DNA of 64,000 nucleotides from Chitinophagaceae bacterium (GTDB taxonomy: Bacteria > Bacteroidota > Bacteroidia > Chitinophagales > Chitinophagaceae): contig CANLAE010000004.1 in assembly GCA_947488765.1 (NCBI GenBank), positions 1 through 64,000 on the forward strand. The letters are read 5' to 3'. Within the stretch, counting starts at the first letter, position 1; each line of letters opens with the position of its first letter. The notes beneath the pieces are model-generated. The model was given only the letters and a program-made list of their open reading frames with translations, was not told where the DNA came from and did not search any database. The translations under genes and the position numbers were made by a program. Shown in pieces: positions 29,429-37,966 of this stretch.

Positions 29429-29488
29429 GCAGTTTATGCATTTATCTCTTTTATTGATAACAAATTAAACTTATAAACTCGATTCAAA

Positions 29489-29911
29489 ATGATACAACGC
29501 ATACAAACATTGTGGTTGCTGCTTGCAAGTATTTGTAGCTTCCTTACGTTAAATACAAATATTTCATTTTACAGTGGAAATAAATTAGTAGAAAATTTAA
29601 ATAAGTTTATATTATTAACGGCAAGAGAAAATATTTTTCTTTTGATATTGACAGTTTCGGTGGCTGTGGCATCTTTGATTTTAATTTTTTTATTTAAAGA
29701 TCGTAAGATGCAATTCAAGATTACACTGGCTGTTTTTGCTTTTTCAGTTATTAACATTATTCTCTATTTTTTACAAATGAAAATTTATACAGAAGGAAAC
29801 ATCAGTTTAACTTCTTTAGTACATTTTGCAATACCACTTTTTTTAATATTGGCTGCAAGGTCAATTTGGAAAGATGATCAATTGGTGAAAAGTGTAGACA
29901 GGCTTCGTTAA
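29489..29911 (+). CDS. DUF4293 membrane protein
   Basis: The 140-residue protein starts MIQRIQTLWLLLASICSFLT, the conserved beginning of DUF4293, and has four predicted transmembrane helices separated by short loops. The family is restricted to Bacteroidota and has no known function. The gene follows glyA and precedes a DUF3467 gene by 32 bases. Confidence 0.88.
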   Translation: MIQRIQTLWLLLASICSFLTLNTNISFYSGNKLVENLNKFILLTARENIFLLILTVSVAVASLILIFLFKDRKMQFKITLAVFAFSVINIILYFLQMKIYTEGNISLTSLVHFAIPLFLILAARSIWKDDQLVKSVDRLR

Positions 29912-29943
29912 TATTTTTTAAATTAATTTAATACCAAACAACA

Positions 29944-30252
29944 ATGGAACAACAACCAAACAATCAGTTGAACATAGAAATTAGTGAAGAAGTTGCAGAA
30001 GGTACTTATGCCAATCTTGCAATTATTACACATAGTAATGCAGAGTTTGTAATAGACTTTGTAAATGTGATGCCGGGTACACCAAAAAGTAAGGTAAAAA
30101 GCCGAATAATTTTTACGCCAATGCATGCAAAACGCTTTATGAAAGCGATGGCAGAAAATATAGAGCGCTACGAAGCTGCACATGGCAGTGTTCAAGATAT
30201 AGAACAAGTTGAAATACCATTGAATTTTGGGGGTCCAACTGCGCAGGCATAA
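29944..30252 (+). CDS. DUF3467 protein
   Basis: The 102-residue protein is a compact cytoplasmic beta/alpha protein of the DUF3467 family: NIEISEEVAEGTYANLAIITHS, EFVIDFVNVMPG, and VKSRIIFTPMHAKRFMKAMAE. In Bacteroidota DUF3467 genes often lie near rpoC or ribosomal genes, but not here. Function unknown. Confidence 0.88.
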   Translation: MEQQPNNQLNIEISEEVAEGTYANLAIITHSNAEFVIDFVNVMPGTPKSKVKSRIIFTPMHAKRFMKAMAENIERYEAAHGSVQDIEQVEIPLNFGGPTAQA

Positions 30253-30397
30253 TAAATAAAAATTTTTATCAGCGGGAACATACATATTTGTTTAATTGTA
30301 TATAAGTATACTATTTCCAATGTATTTAAATAAAAAAATTTTCTTTATTTAAATTTTATATTTTCGTTCAAATAACCTCAAGTCAATTTCCCCTGCA

Positions 30398-30970
30398 ATG
30401 AAAAATTTTACGCTATCTGCAATTTTTATATTGCTTTTATCGCATACAGCAAATAGTCAGGCAAGTACCTTGCTTTCAAGTGTTTTAAATACGAGTGGGG
30501 GCACTGCAACACTATCCAATAATTTTACTCTTGATTGGAATTTCGGAGAATCTGAAAGTACAGAAACTTATTTTATAAACAATCCCTTTCCAAACAGCAC
30601 TTTTGGGTCATCTTGGAATTTGACAAGCGGGTTTCTTCAGCCATATGATAAAGGTAAATTCATTTATGTATATCCTATCCCAAGATGGGCAAAGCCAGAA
30701 GTTACTATTAGTCCAAATCCTACTTCCACTTTAACCTATCTTAAGTTTAAATTGAATATTGCTGGAGGACTTGGTAAAATAACGGTGCAATTAATGAGTA
30801 TGGTTGGTAGTATATTGGAGGTAAAAGAATTTCCACAAGTGCAAGGCATTTCTACTCAAATGTGGAATATAGCTCGTTATCCAACGGGTGTTTATACATT
30901 CAGAATTACACTAACTTCTCCTGAAGGTAAAATTGTTAAATCGGGTTCATTCCAAATAATAAAAAATTAA
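30398..30970 (+). CDS. Small secreted protein with T9SS type A sorting domain
   Basis: The 190-residue protein has a signal peptide (MKNFTLSAIFILLLSHTANSQ), a short beta-rich mature segment with the WNFGESES motif common in Bacteroidota tail proteins, and a C-terminal sorting domain of about 80 residues (TISPNPTS, GKITVQLMSMVGSIL, YPTGVYTFRITLT). It is a likely T9SS substrate. It sits 13 bases before another tail-bearing mini-protein and probably shares its transcript. Confidence 0.82.
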   Translation: MKNFTLSAIFILLLSHTANSQASTLLSSVLNTSGGTATLSNNFTLDWNFGESESTETYFINNPFPNSTFGSSWNLTSGFLQPYDKGKFIYVYPIPRWAKPEVTISPNPTSTLTYLKFKLNIAGGLGKITVQLMSMVGSILEVKEFPQVQGISTQMWNIARYPTGVYTFRITLTSPEGKIVKSGSFQIIKN

Positions 30971-30983
30971 ATAAATAAGGGAC

Positions 30984-31271
30984 ATGAAGAAATTCACATT
31001 ACTATTTTTTGTACTTGCTATTTGTACAATTGTCATTAACCCAATTGCTTATAAGCGTATTACCCTTCAGTTAGAAAATGTAGACCAAGGGAATTATCAG
31101 CTTGCCTTATTTAGTAGTATTGGCCAAAGGGTTGCCACTAAAAATATATACGCAAGAGGAGGCTCTTCAACAGAAATATTTGAAGTAAGTAATTTGCCTT
31201 TTGGTATTTATCAATTGAATATTACAGGAGAAAAAAATATCAAAATTACAAAATCAGTAATTATACCATAA
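30984..31271 (+). CDS. Orphan T9SS sorting domain behind a signal peptide
   Basis: The 95-residue product is a signal peptide (MKKFTLLFFVLAICTIVI) joined directly to a T9SS-type sorting domain: NPIAYKRITLQLENVDQGNY, FSSIGQRVATKN, then SNLPFGIYQLNITG. The canonical PNP motif is reduced to NPI, and no cargo domain is present. It could be a remnant of a larger gene whose middle was deleted, or a genuine minimal protein. A hairpin terminator follows at once. Confidence 0.72.
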   Translation: MKKFTLLFFVLAICTIVINPIAYKRITLQLENVDQGNYQLALFSSIGQRVATKNIYARGGSSTEIFEVSNLPFGIYQLNITGEKNIKITKSVIIP

Positions 31272-31287
31272 GTAATTTTTCTTGTAT

Positions 31288-31328
31288 AAAAAGCCTATTG
31301 TTGAACGATGTTTACAATAGGCTTTTTT
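31288..31328 (+). terminator. Intrinsic terminator
   Basis: AAAAAGCCTATTGT (31288-31301) pairs with ACAATAGGCTTTTTT (31314-31328) around a 12-base loop, ending in T6. It closes the two-gene T9SS-tail unit. Confidence 0.92.
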
Positions 31329-31351
31329 ATTTGACATTATAATTTAAAGAT

Positions 31352-31382
31352 TTGGTATAGGTGGTATTAGTTTTTAACTTTG
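31352..31382 (+). promoter_or_regulatory. Candidate promoter of ddl
   Basis: TTG at 31352-31354, 20 bases, then TAACTTTG at 31375-31382, a full match to TAnnTTTG, about 57 bases before the ddl start. Confidence 0.6.
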
Positions 31383-31439
31383 AAAATCCCATTTCAGTAA
31401 ATATTACAATGATCTGGGATTATATCTAACACATTACAA

Positions 31440-32423
31440 ATGAAAAAACGTATTGCTTTAGTAACGGGTGGTTATAGTGGCGAAGCTGCCATCAGCTATA
31501 AAAGTGCAGTTACTGTTCAGAATAATATTGATACTGAAAAATTTGAAGTATATAAAATTGACATCAACCCACAAGGTTGGTTTTTTGAAGATACAAACGG
31601 CAATAAAACAAATGTAAACAGAGAAAATTTTACAATTACTGATGATGGAAATATTGTAAAATTTGATGCAATTTTATTGTGTATTCATGGCACTCCGGGT
31701 GAAGATGGAAAATTGCAAGGCTATTTTGATATGTTGCATATTCCTTATACAAGTTGCGATGCCACTACCTCTGCTCTTACTTTCAACAAACGGTTTACTG
31801 TTGCTGTTGCTGCATTTGGTGATATACATGTTGCAAAATCTGTAATGCTGCTTAAAGACAGTTATAAAAATACAGACCCAATTACACAACAACTCAAATT
31901 CCCTGTTTTTGTAAAACCAAACAATGGTGGTAGCAGCATTGGAATGAGTAAAGTAATGCATGCCGATGAAACATTAGAACTAGCAGTTCAAAAGGCATTT
32001 AAAGAAGACAATCAAATTTTAGTAGAAGAATTTATACAAGGCAGAGAGTTTACAATTGGTGTTTTTAAAACAAAAGGTAAAATCATTACATTGCCAATCA
32101 CTGAAGTAGTTACAACCAATGAATTCTTTGATTTTGAAGCAAAATATGAAGGGAAAAGTAAAGAAATTACGCCGGCAGCAATTGATGAATCAATGGCCAA
32201 TCAAATAAGAGAGGCTGCCCTGAAAACTTATTCCTTATTGAATTGCAAAGGAATTGTGCGTATTGATTTTATTTATAATTCAGCCGATGCACAACCTTAT
32301 ATGTTGGAGGTGAATACTGTACCGGGTCATAGTGCTGCAAGCATTGTACCGCAGCAAGTTGCTGCAATGGGTTGGTCGCTAAAAGATTTTTATACAGCTG
32401 TAATTGAGGAAGCATTTATTTAA
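31440..32423 (+). CDS. ddl: D-alanine--D-alanine ligase
   Basis: The 327-residue ATP-grasp enzyme has the Ddl motifs: RIALVTGGYSGEAAISYKSA, FVKPNNGGSSIGMSKV, the EEFIQGREFTIGV strand, and LEVNTVPGHSAAS with the Mg-binding Glu/Asn. It makes the D-Ala-D-Ala dipeptide for peptidoglycan. The following gene is a PASTA protein, also linked to the cell wall. Confidence 0.96.
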   Translation: MKKRIALVTGGYSGEAAISYKSAVTVQNNIDTEKFEVYKIDINPQGWFFEDTNGNKTNVNRENFTITDDGNIVKFDAILLCIHGTPGEDGKLQGYFDMLHIPYTSCDATTSALTFNKRFTVAVAAFGDIHVAKSVMLLKDSYKNTDPITQQLKFPVFVKPNNGGSSIGMSKVMHADETLELAVQKAFKEDNQILVEEFIQGREFTIGVFKTKGKIITLPITEVVTTNEFFDFEAKYEGKSKEITPAAIDESMANQIREAALKTYSLLNCKGIVRIDFIYNSADAQPYMLEVNTVPGHSAASIVPQQVAAMGWSLKDFYTAVIEEAFI

Positions 32424-32548
32424 CAAGTAATAATCATTAGCAGGCCTACATTTGCTTTGTTGTAAAATTCAATAATTGCTTTTGTAAAATAATTTTGGTA
32501 AGGCATAAAAAAAAATTAATCTTCAACTTTAAATCATTCCATTAATTC

Positions 32549-33373
32549 GTGTTTAAATTCATTACATCAAAACCACTTTGGGTAAATATTCTTGCAGCAA
32601 TCGGTTTATGCTTGGTGCTTGTATTAATCTTCTTTTTTTCATTGGATTGGTTAACTAGTCATGGAAAAAATGAAAAAGTCCCCAACGTACTCGGACAAAA
32701 TATTGTAGCTGCAACACAAACTCTAAAAGCAAAAGGTTTCGATGTAGAAGTACAAGATTCTGTATTTGTAGATTCAATTGCAAGACTGTCTATTGTAAAA
32801 CAATCACCTGAGGCAGATGCCAATGTGAAGGCTGGAAGAACCATTTATTTAACAGTCAATAGAAGTATAGCTCCTGATGTTGAAATGCCCAGTCTTATTG
32901 GGTTTTCGATAAAAAGTGCACAGTTGATGTTACAAAGCTTAAACTTGAAAATGGGTGATACTATTTATCGTCCCGACTTTGCCCGTAATACAGTTTTAGA
33001 ACAATTATTTAAAGGAACAACCATTAAACCCGGCACTAAAATTCCAATGGGAAGCACCATCAGTTTTGTATTGGCAAGTGGCTCGGGTACACTTGATTTG
33101 TCTGTGCCAGATTTAACGGGCATGACCGTACAACAAGCTGTTACTCTTTTAAAAAGTATGAGTATCAATCAGGGCGCAATTGTTCCAAGAACAGCCATCA
33201 GCGATACTTTGAACAGTTTCATTGTTGACCAAACGCCTAAGGCTTTTTTAGAACCTGTTCCAGGTCAGAAGGTTCAAAATAAATTAAAATCTGGACAAAC
33301 AGTTGACTTGTATATCAGCAATACTGCACCTATAATTATTCAAGATTCATTGGCAACAAAAACACAACAGTAA
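32549..33373 (+). CDS. Membrane-anchored PASTA-domain protein
   Basis: The 274-residue protein starts with GTG at 32549. One membrane helix (about residues 13-32) is followed by three PASTA domains: KVPNVLGQNIVAATQTLKAK, then VEMPSLIGFSIKSAQLMLQS, then SVPDLTGMTVQQAVTLLKS. PASTA domains bind peptidoglycan fragments, and the position after ddl fits a role at the cell wall. Unlike most PASTA proteins it carries neither a kinase nor a penicillin-binding domain. Confidence 0.9.
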   Translation: MFKFITSKPLWVNILAAIGLCLVLVLIFFFSLDWLTSHGKNEKVPNVLGQNIVAATQTLKAKGFDVEVQDSVFVDSIARLSIVKQSPEADANVKAGRTIYLTVNRSIAPDVEMPSLIGFSIKSAQLMLQSLNLKMGDTIYRPDFARNTVLEQLFKGTTIKPGTKIPMGSTISFVLASGSGTLDLSVPDLTGMTVQQAVTLLKSMSINQGAIVPRTAISDTLNSFIVDQTPKAFLEPVPGQKVQNKLKSGQTVDLYISNTAPIIIQDSLATKTQQ

Positions 33374-33384
33374 AAGAATAGCTT

Positions 33385-33693
33385 ATGAAAAATATAACAG
33401 TAAATGAATTAAAAAGTAAAATAGATGCTCATGAAAATCTTCATTTAATTGATGTAAGAGAACCACATGAACATGCAGAATTTAATATTGGAGGCACTTT
33501 GCTGAGCGTTGGAAAAATTCAAAGTATGATGATTGAAGATATTGAACATCTGAAAAACGAGCCGGTTATTTGTTATTGCAGAAGCGGTCAACGTAGTATG
33601 ATGTCTTGTTTAATGTTAGAGCAATTTGGATTTACAGATGTTACGAATTTAACGGGTGGTATGATGGCTTGGCGAGATAAATTTGGCGTTTAA
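33385..33693 (+). CDS. Rhodanese-domain protein
   Basis: The 102-residue protein is a single rhodanese domain: LIDVREPHEHAEFNIGG, then the active-site loop CYCRSGQRS with its nucleophilic Cys, and LTGGMMAWRDK at the end. It would transfer sulfane sulfur between small molecules or proteins. It lies 11 bases after the PASTA gene and is probably cotranscribed, but no partner is indicated. Confidence 0.92.
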   Translation: MKNITVNELKSKIDAHENLHLIDVREPHEHAEFNIGGTLLSVGKIQSMMIEDIEHLKNEPVICYCRSGQRSMMSCLMLEQFGFTDVTNLTGGMMAWRDKFGV

Positions 33694-33702
33694 TTTTCGT
33701 TA

Positions 33703-34998
33703 CTAAATTTTCCAATCTACAATTTCATTTTCCCATTCTTTACGGTGAGGTGTAGTAACACGTAAATAGTTATCAGTATAGCCTTCCATCATTCCGTTTT
33801 TGTTGAATGCTTCAAACAACACTTTTCTTGTTTCTCCTGAATGTTGTTGTGTAAAATATTGCAGCTTCATAAAACTCAAATTACGCAATGTTTTGTTGCG
33901 TTCATTTCTAACATTTATTGGAACAACAGGTTTTAGGTCCAATGCATGTGTATTGTCTCTTTCGGAGTATGTAAATACATGCAAATAAGAAACATCTAAT
34001 GAATGCAAGAAATCAAATGTTTCCTGAAAATGTGCATCAGTTTCTCCCGGAAATCCAACAATTACATCTACTCCAATTGCACAATGTGGCATTAATTTTT
34101 TAATGAGTTCCACACGCTCTGCATACAATTCTCTTTTATATCTTCTGCGCATTGTTTTTAAAATTTCATTACTTCCACTCTGTAATGGAACATGAAAATG
34201 CGGCATAAATTTTTTGCTATTGGCTACAAATGCAATGATATCGTTGGTTAATAAATTGGGCTCAATAGAAGAAATGCGGTAGCGTTCAATTCCTGCTACT
34301 TTGTCTAACTCCTGAACCAATTCGTAAAAATTTTCTTCTCGTTGCTGAATACCAATTGAAACACCTGCACCATCAGGACCTTTGCCAAAATCACCCAGGT
34401 TAACACCTGTTAAAATAATTTCTTTAACGCCTTTTGCAGCAATGGTTTCAGCGTTTTTAATTACGTTGTCAATTGTATCACTTCTGCTTTTTCCACGAGC
34501 CATTGGGATGGTGCAAAAGCTGCAATTGTAATCGCAGCCATCTTGTACTTTTAAAAAAGTTCTTGTTCTGTCATTAGATGAAAATGAAGCATTAAATTCC
34601 GTTACTGTTTCAATATCACAACTGCAAATTTTGGTACTGTCTCCTTTGCTTAATTCTGATATATGTTGAACAATATTAAATTTTTCGGCAGCACCCAATA
34701 CCAAATCAACACCCGGAATAGATGCAATTTCATTGGGTTTTAATTGAGCATAACAGCCGGTAATGACTATTAAACTTTCAGGCGTTTTCTTTTGAATTTT
34801 TCTTACCAGATACCTACATTCTTTATCAGCATTATCGGTAACAGAGCAAGTATTAATTACATATACATCTGCAAAATCTTCGAAATCTTTTTTTTCAAAA
34901 CCTTCCTGTTCCAACATTCTAGCAATGGTAGAGGTTTCAGAAAAATTAAGTTTGCAGCCCAATGTATGAAAGGCAACGCTGCGGTTCTTTTGCATCAT
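33703..34998 (-). CDS. mtaB: tRNA ms2t6A methylthiotransferase MtaB
   Basis: The 431-residue protein is a radical-SAM methylthiotransferase. Three Cys in the N-terminal domain (FHTLGCKLN, VINTCSV, TGCYAQ) bind one Fe-S cluster. CDYNCSFCTIPMARGKSRS holds the radical-SAM CxxxCxxC. A short C-terminal segment takes the place of a TRAM domain. MtaB adds a methylthio group to t6A at position 37 of tRNAs. The length fits MtaB better than MiaB or RimO. A -7-like CAAAGATA (35006-35013, minus strand) lies 8 bases before the start. Confidence 0.9.
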   Translation of the reverse strand: MMQKNRSVAFHTLGCKLNFSETSTIARMLEQEGFEKKDFEDFADVYVINTCSVTDNADKECRYLVRKIQKKTPESLIVITGCYAQLKPNEIASIPGVDLVLGAAEKFNIVQHISELSKGDSTKICSCDIETVTEFNASFSSNDRTRTFLKVQDGCDYNCSFCTIPMARGKSRSDTIDNVIKNAETIAAKGVKEIILTGVNLGDFGKGPDGAGVSIGIQQREENFYELVQELDKVAGIERYRISSIEPNLLTNDIIAFVANSKKFMPHFHVPLQSGSNEILKTMRRRYKRELYAERVELIKKLMPHCAIGVDVIVGFPGETDAHFQETFDFLHSLDVSYLHVFTYSERDNTHALDLKPVVPINVRNERNKTLRNLSFMKLQYFTQQHSGETRKVLFEAFNKNGMMEGYTDNYLRVTTPHRKEWENEIVDWKI

Positions 34999-35092
34999 AA
35001 GTTGGCAAAGATAAAATATTTGGATGAATGAAATCAGAAAGAAGATTTGATGAATGCTTTAGTAAACATCTTAAGTTAACATTCATAATACA

Positions 35093-35100
35093 TAAATTTG
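35093..35100 (+). promoter_or_regulatory. -7 box upstream of the GH125 gene
   Basis: TAAATTTG is a full match to TAnnTTTG and lies 17 bases before the ATG at 35118. The -33 position has TTA instead of TTG. Its place between two in-frame starts (35028 and 35118) supports the downstream one. Confidence 0.45.
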
Positions 35101-35117
35101 GAAATCATTATTTAATT

Positions 35118-36557
35118 ATGAACAGAAAAAAATTTATTCAACTTTCCTCGTTGGCAACTGCAGGAATGCTTGTTTCAAAATATGGTATAGCTAGTAGCAC
35201 TATTGAATTTCCGGTTGTTCGTGTTCCATTGGCTCAGAGAAAATTTACGAGTAAAGCAGTGGAAAGAGTGATCAGTGAAATAAAAAATAAAATTGGCAAT
35301 AAAGAAATTGCATGGATGTTTGAAAATTGTTTCCCCAATACTTTAGATACGACCGTTGATTTTGAAATCATTGATGGAAAGCCTGACACGTATGTAATAA
35401 CAGGTGATATTGATGCTATGTGGCTGAGAGATTCTTCTGCACAGGTATGGCCATACTTGCCTTTATGCAAAGAAGACAAAGATTTGCAACAATTGATTAA
35501 AGGCGTTGTAAACAGACAAGTAAAATGTATTTTATTAGATCCTTATGCAAATGCTTTTTATAAAGATGCGAATAAAATCAGTGAATGGAAAAGTGATTTA
35601 ACAGAAATGAAACCTGGCATTCATGAAAGGAAGTGGGAGATAGATAGTTTGTGTTATCCCATACGATTGAGTTACGGCTATTGGAAAGAAACAGGCGATG
35701 ATTCTGTATTTGATGAGCAATGGTTGAAGGCAATGAAATTGATTGTACAAACTTTTAAAGAACAGCAAAGGCTTGATGGTAAAGGGCCGTATCATTTTCA
35801 ACGCACAACCGCATGGGCAACAGATGGTGTGCCTTTGGGTGGTTATGGTTATCCTGTAAAACCAAATGGGTTGATTTGTTCCATGTTCAGACCAAGTGAT
35901 GACGCAACTGTTTTTCCTTATTTGATTCCAAGTAATATTTTTGCGGTAAATGCATTGAAACAAATTATTGAAATTACAAAGTCAAAATATAATTTTAAAA
36001 ATGATAAAGATTCTTTCACTTTATTGTATCACAAGGCTTTGAAATTTTATGAACCATTAAGTCATCTTATAATCCAAGAAGGGATAATAGATCACAAAGC
36101 TTTTGGGAAAATGTATGCTTATGAAGTAAATGGTTTTGGAAGTTTTAGTTTAATGGATGATGCAAATATTCCTTCCTTATTATCACTCAAATATCTTTCT
36201 AAAGAAGTTATTGATAAAGAAGTTTATAACACCACACGTAAAATGATTTTATCCAATGAAAATCCCTTCTTTTTCAAAGGAAAAGCTGCAGAAGGTATTG
36301 GTGGGCCGCATTGTGGTATGGATATGATTTGGCCAATGAGTATTATCATGAGAGGATTAACAAGCAATGATGATAAAGAAATAAAATTGTGTTTGGATAT
36401 GTTGCAACGTACACATGCGGGCACAGGATTTATGCACGAAAGTTTTCATAAAGATGATTCTAATAATTATACCCGTAAATGGTTTGCATGGGCGAATACT
36501 TTGTTCGGCGAATTTATTTGGAAAGTTTATAGAGAGAAACCACACTTACTAAACTAA
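35118..36557 (+). CDS. GH125 family exo-alpha-1,6-mannosidase
   Basis: The 479-residue protein matches glycoside hydrolase family 125. The start at 35118 gives an N-terminal signal (MNRKKFIQLSSLATAGMLVS). GDIDAMWLRDSSAQVWPYL near residue 100 is the conserved substrate-binding region. The later stretch GTGFMHESFHKDDSNNYTR and KWFAWANTLFGEF contain conserved catalytic residues. The family removes alpha-1,6-linked mannose without a metal. With the neighbouring SGNH hydrolase it suggests use of decorated mannosides, such as yeast or plant glycans. Confidence 0.9.
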   Translation: MNRKKFIQLSSLATAGMLVSKYGIASSTIEFPVVRVPLAQRKFTSKAVERVISEIKNKIGNKEIAWMFENCFPNTLDTTVDFEIIDGKPDTYVITGDIDAMWLRDSSAQVWPYLPLCKEDKDLQQLIKGVVNRQVKCILLDPYANAFYKDANKISEWKSDLTEMKPGIHERKWEIDSLCYPIRLSYGYWKETGDDSVFDEQWLKAMKLIVQTFKEQQRLDGKGPYHFQRTTAWATDGVPLGGYGYPVKPNGLICSMFRPSDDATVFPYLIPSNIFAVNALKQIIEITKSKYNFKNDKDSFTLLYHKALKFYEPLSHLIIQEGIIDHKAFGKMYAYEVNGFGSFSLMDDANIPSLLSLKYLSKEVIDKEVYNTTRKMILSNENPFFFKGKAAEGIGGPHCGMDMIWPMSIIMRGLTSNDDKEIKLCLDMLQRTHAGTGFMHESFHKDDSNNYTRKWFAWANTLFGEFIWKVYREKPHLLN

Positions 36558-36568
36558 CCTAGAACCAT

Positions 36569-36602
36569 AACTTAAAACCTAAAACTTAAAACTTACAACT
36601 TA
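36569..36602 (+). repeat. Low-complexity AACTTAAAAC repeat
   Basis: The gap between the GH125 and SGNH genes is made of imperfect copies of AACTTAAAAC. Read on the other strand it is TTTTAAGTT, similar in composition to the 14-base repeats at 16428-16483. Confidence 0.6.
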
Positions 36603-36607
36603 ATCAT

Positions 36608-37291
36608 ATGAGTACAAAAATTGCCTTGATCGTTTTATTTGTAACAAGTATGATCTTAATGGCTTACACACGGACCGGAAAAAAGAAACGTGTTGTTTTC
36701 TTTGGAGATTCTATTACCGAGCAAGGTGCTAAGCCCGGAGGTTACATTACAAAAATGGACTCCATTATCAAACAGGAAAATATTGATACACAATATGAAT
36801 TGTTAGGAGCAGGTATCAGCGGGAATAAAGTGTATGATTTGTTTTTAAGAATGGATGAAGATGTTATAAATAAAAGCCCCGACATTACCGTATTGTATAT
36901 TGGTGTAAATGATGTGTGGCATAAATCTACAAAGGGCACAGGCACTGATGAAGATAAGTTTGAGAAATTTTATCGTGCTATTATTCGAAAGCTACAATAT
37001 GTAAACAGTAAAATTATTTTGTGTACGCCGGCTGTTATTGGAGAAAGAAAAGAGTATACCAATTCACAAGACGGAGATTTGAACCGATATAGTAATGTAA
37101 TAAGAAAATTGGCTAATGAATTTTCATTGCCATTGGTAGATTTAAGGAAGTTATTTGTTGATTATGATGCAGTAAATAATTTTGAAAATAAAGATCGAAG
37201 TATTTTAACAACCGATGGTGTTCACTTGAATCCAACAGGTAATTTATTTGTTGCCAATGCAGTTTGGGAAGCAATTAAGAGTTTGAAATAA
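36608..37291 (+). CDS. SGNH/GDSL-family hydrolase
   Basis: The 227-residue protein has an N-terminal membrane or signal segment and the four SGNH blocks: VVFFGDSITEQG (nucleophile Ser), GAGISGNKVYD, LYIGVNDVWH (Asn) and DGVHLNPTGN (Asp-His). Such enzymes remove acyl groups from carbohydrates or lipids. It follows the GH125 gene by 50 bases, so a joint role in glycan degradation is reasonable. Confidence 0.9.
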   Translation: MSTKIALIVLFVTSMILMAYTRTGKKKRVVFFGDSITEQGAKPGGYITKMDSIIKQENIDTQYELLGAGISGNKVYDLFLRMDEDVINKSPDITVLYIGVNDVWHKSTKGTGTDEDKFEKFYRAIIRKLQYVNSKIILCTPAVIGERKEYTNSQDGDLNRYSNVIRKLANEFSLPLVDLRKLFVDYDAVNNFENKDRSILTTDGVHLNPTGNLFVANAVWEAIKSLK

Positions 37292-37300
37292 GAAAACAGA

Positions 37301-37365
37301 ATATATAATTGCCACAGAAGCTCAGAGACCCTGAAGCACAGAATTTAGTTATCAATAATTATTTG
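37301..37365 (-). repeat. Left flanking repeat of the GxxExxY gene (inverted)
   Basis: Read on the minus strand this contains TTCTGTGCTTCAGGGTCTC, then GAGCTTCTGTGGCAATTATA. It shares the CTTCTGTG...GTGGCAA core with the repeats at 37800-37966, which are in the opposite orientation. Confidence 0.6.
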
Positions 37366-37375
37366 GTATTTAAGA

Positions 37376-37774
37376 TTAGAATACAACTCTTTTGATTTCT
37401 AATTTCAACTTAGCAAAGTTTAAAATTAAACCAACTTTGCATCCAGATATTTTCAAGTAGTTAATGGTTTGAGCATAATCTTCTCCGGCAATTCCGGCTT
37501 GCTTTGCTTTTATTTCAAGAATTACTGAATCAAATACGATAAAGTCTGCATAGAAAAAATGCGGTAAAATAATATTCTTATAATTTATCTGATACTTTTT
37601 TTCACGTTCATAAAAAATATCTTTCATTCCAAATTCATATTCAAAAGCATCTTTATAAACTATCTCAAGAAAACCTGCCCCCAGAATTTTATGAATTTCT
37701 ATTCCGGTAGCAATAATTAAATCTGTTTCGTTTTGGAGAGGATAATTTTTTGAGTCATAAAATTTCTTGTCCAT
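37376..37774 (-). CDS. GxxExxY family protein
   Basis: The 132-residue protein carries the family motif GAGFLEIVYKDAFEYE, followed by a short beta-rich core with FYADFIVFDSVILEIKAKQ. The last part has the D...E-x-K arrangement of PD-(D/E)xK nuclease folds, to which the family is distantly related. The function is not established. It is a lone gene bordered on both sides by degenerate repeats in inverted orientation. Confidence 0.85.
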   Translation of the reverse strand: MDKKFYDSKNYPLQNETDLIIATGIEIHKILGAGFLEIVYKDAFEYEFGMKDIFYEREKKYQINYKNIILPHFFYADFIVFDSVILEIKAKQAGIAGEDYAQTINYLKISGCKVGLILNFAKLKLEIKRVVF

Positions 37775-37799
37775 GACAAATTTTTATAAATTATTAGGT

Positions 37800-37966
37800 A
37801 GCAAAAAATATCAGTGCTTTTGTGTATCAGTGACAAATAACTATCGGTGTCTCAGTAACAAATAAAATATTCTCAGGTTTCAGTGTCAAAAAAACATCAG
37901 TGCTTCTGTGATTCGGTGGCAAATAAATTATACCAATGCTTCTTTGCCTCAGTAGCAAAAAAATTC
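37800..37966 (+). repeat. Five to six degenerate tandem units
   Basis: Units of 25-36 bases begin with CAAAnAA and end in a variant of TCAGTGG. The clearest are CATCAGTGCTTCTGTGATTC followed by GGTGGCAAATAA, and ACCAATGCTTCTTTGCCTC followed by AGTAGCAAAAA. They fill the gap between the GxxExxY and tyrS genes. Unit lengths and sequences vary too much for a CRISPR array. Confidence 0.75.

Noticed and set aside
35028-35117. The extra 30 N-terminal residues of the GH125 frame
   Set aside because: They precede the signal peptide, and a -7 promoter box lies inside them.
37800-37966. CRISPR array
   Set aside because: The units differ in length and sequence, have no constant repeat with distinct spacers, and no cas genes are present.
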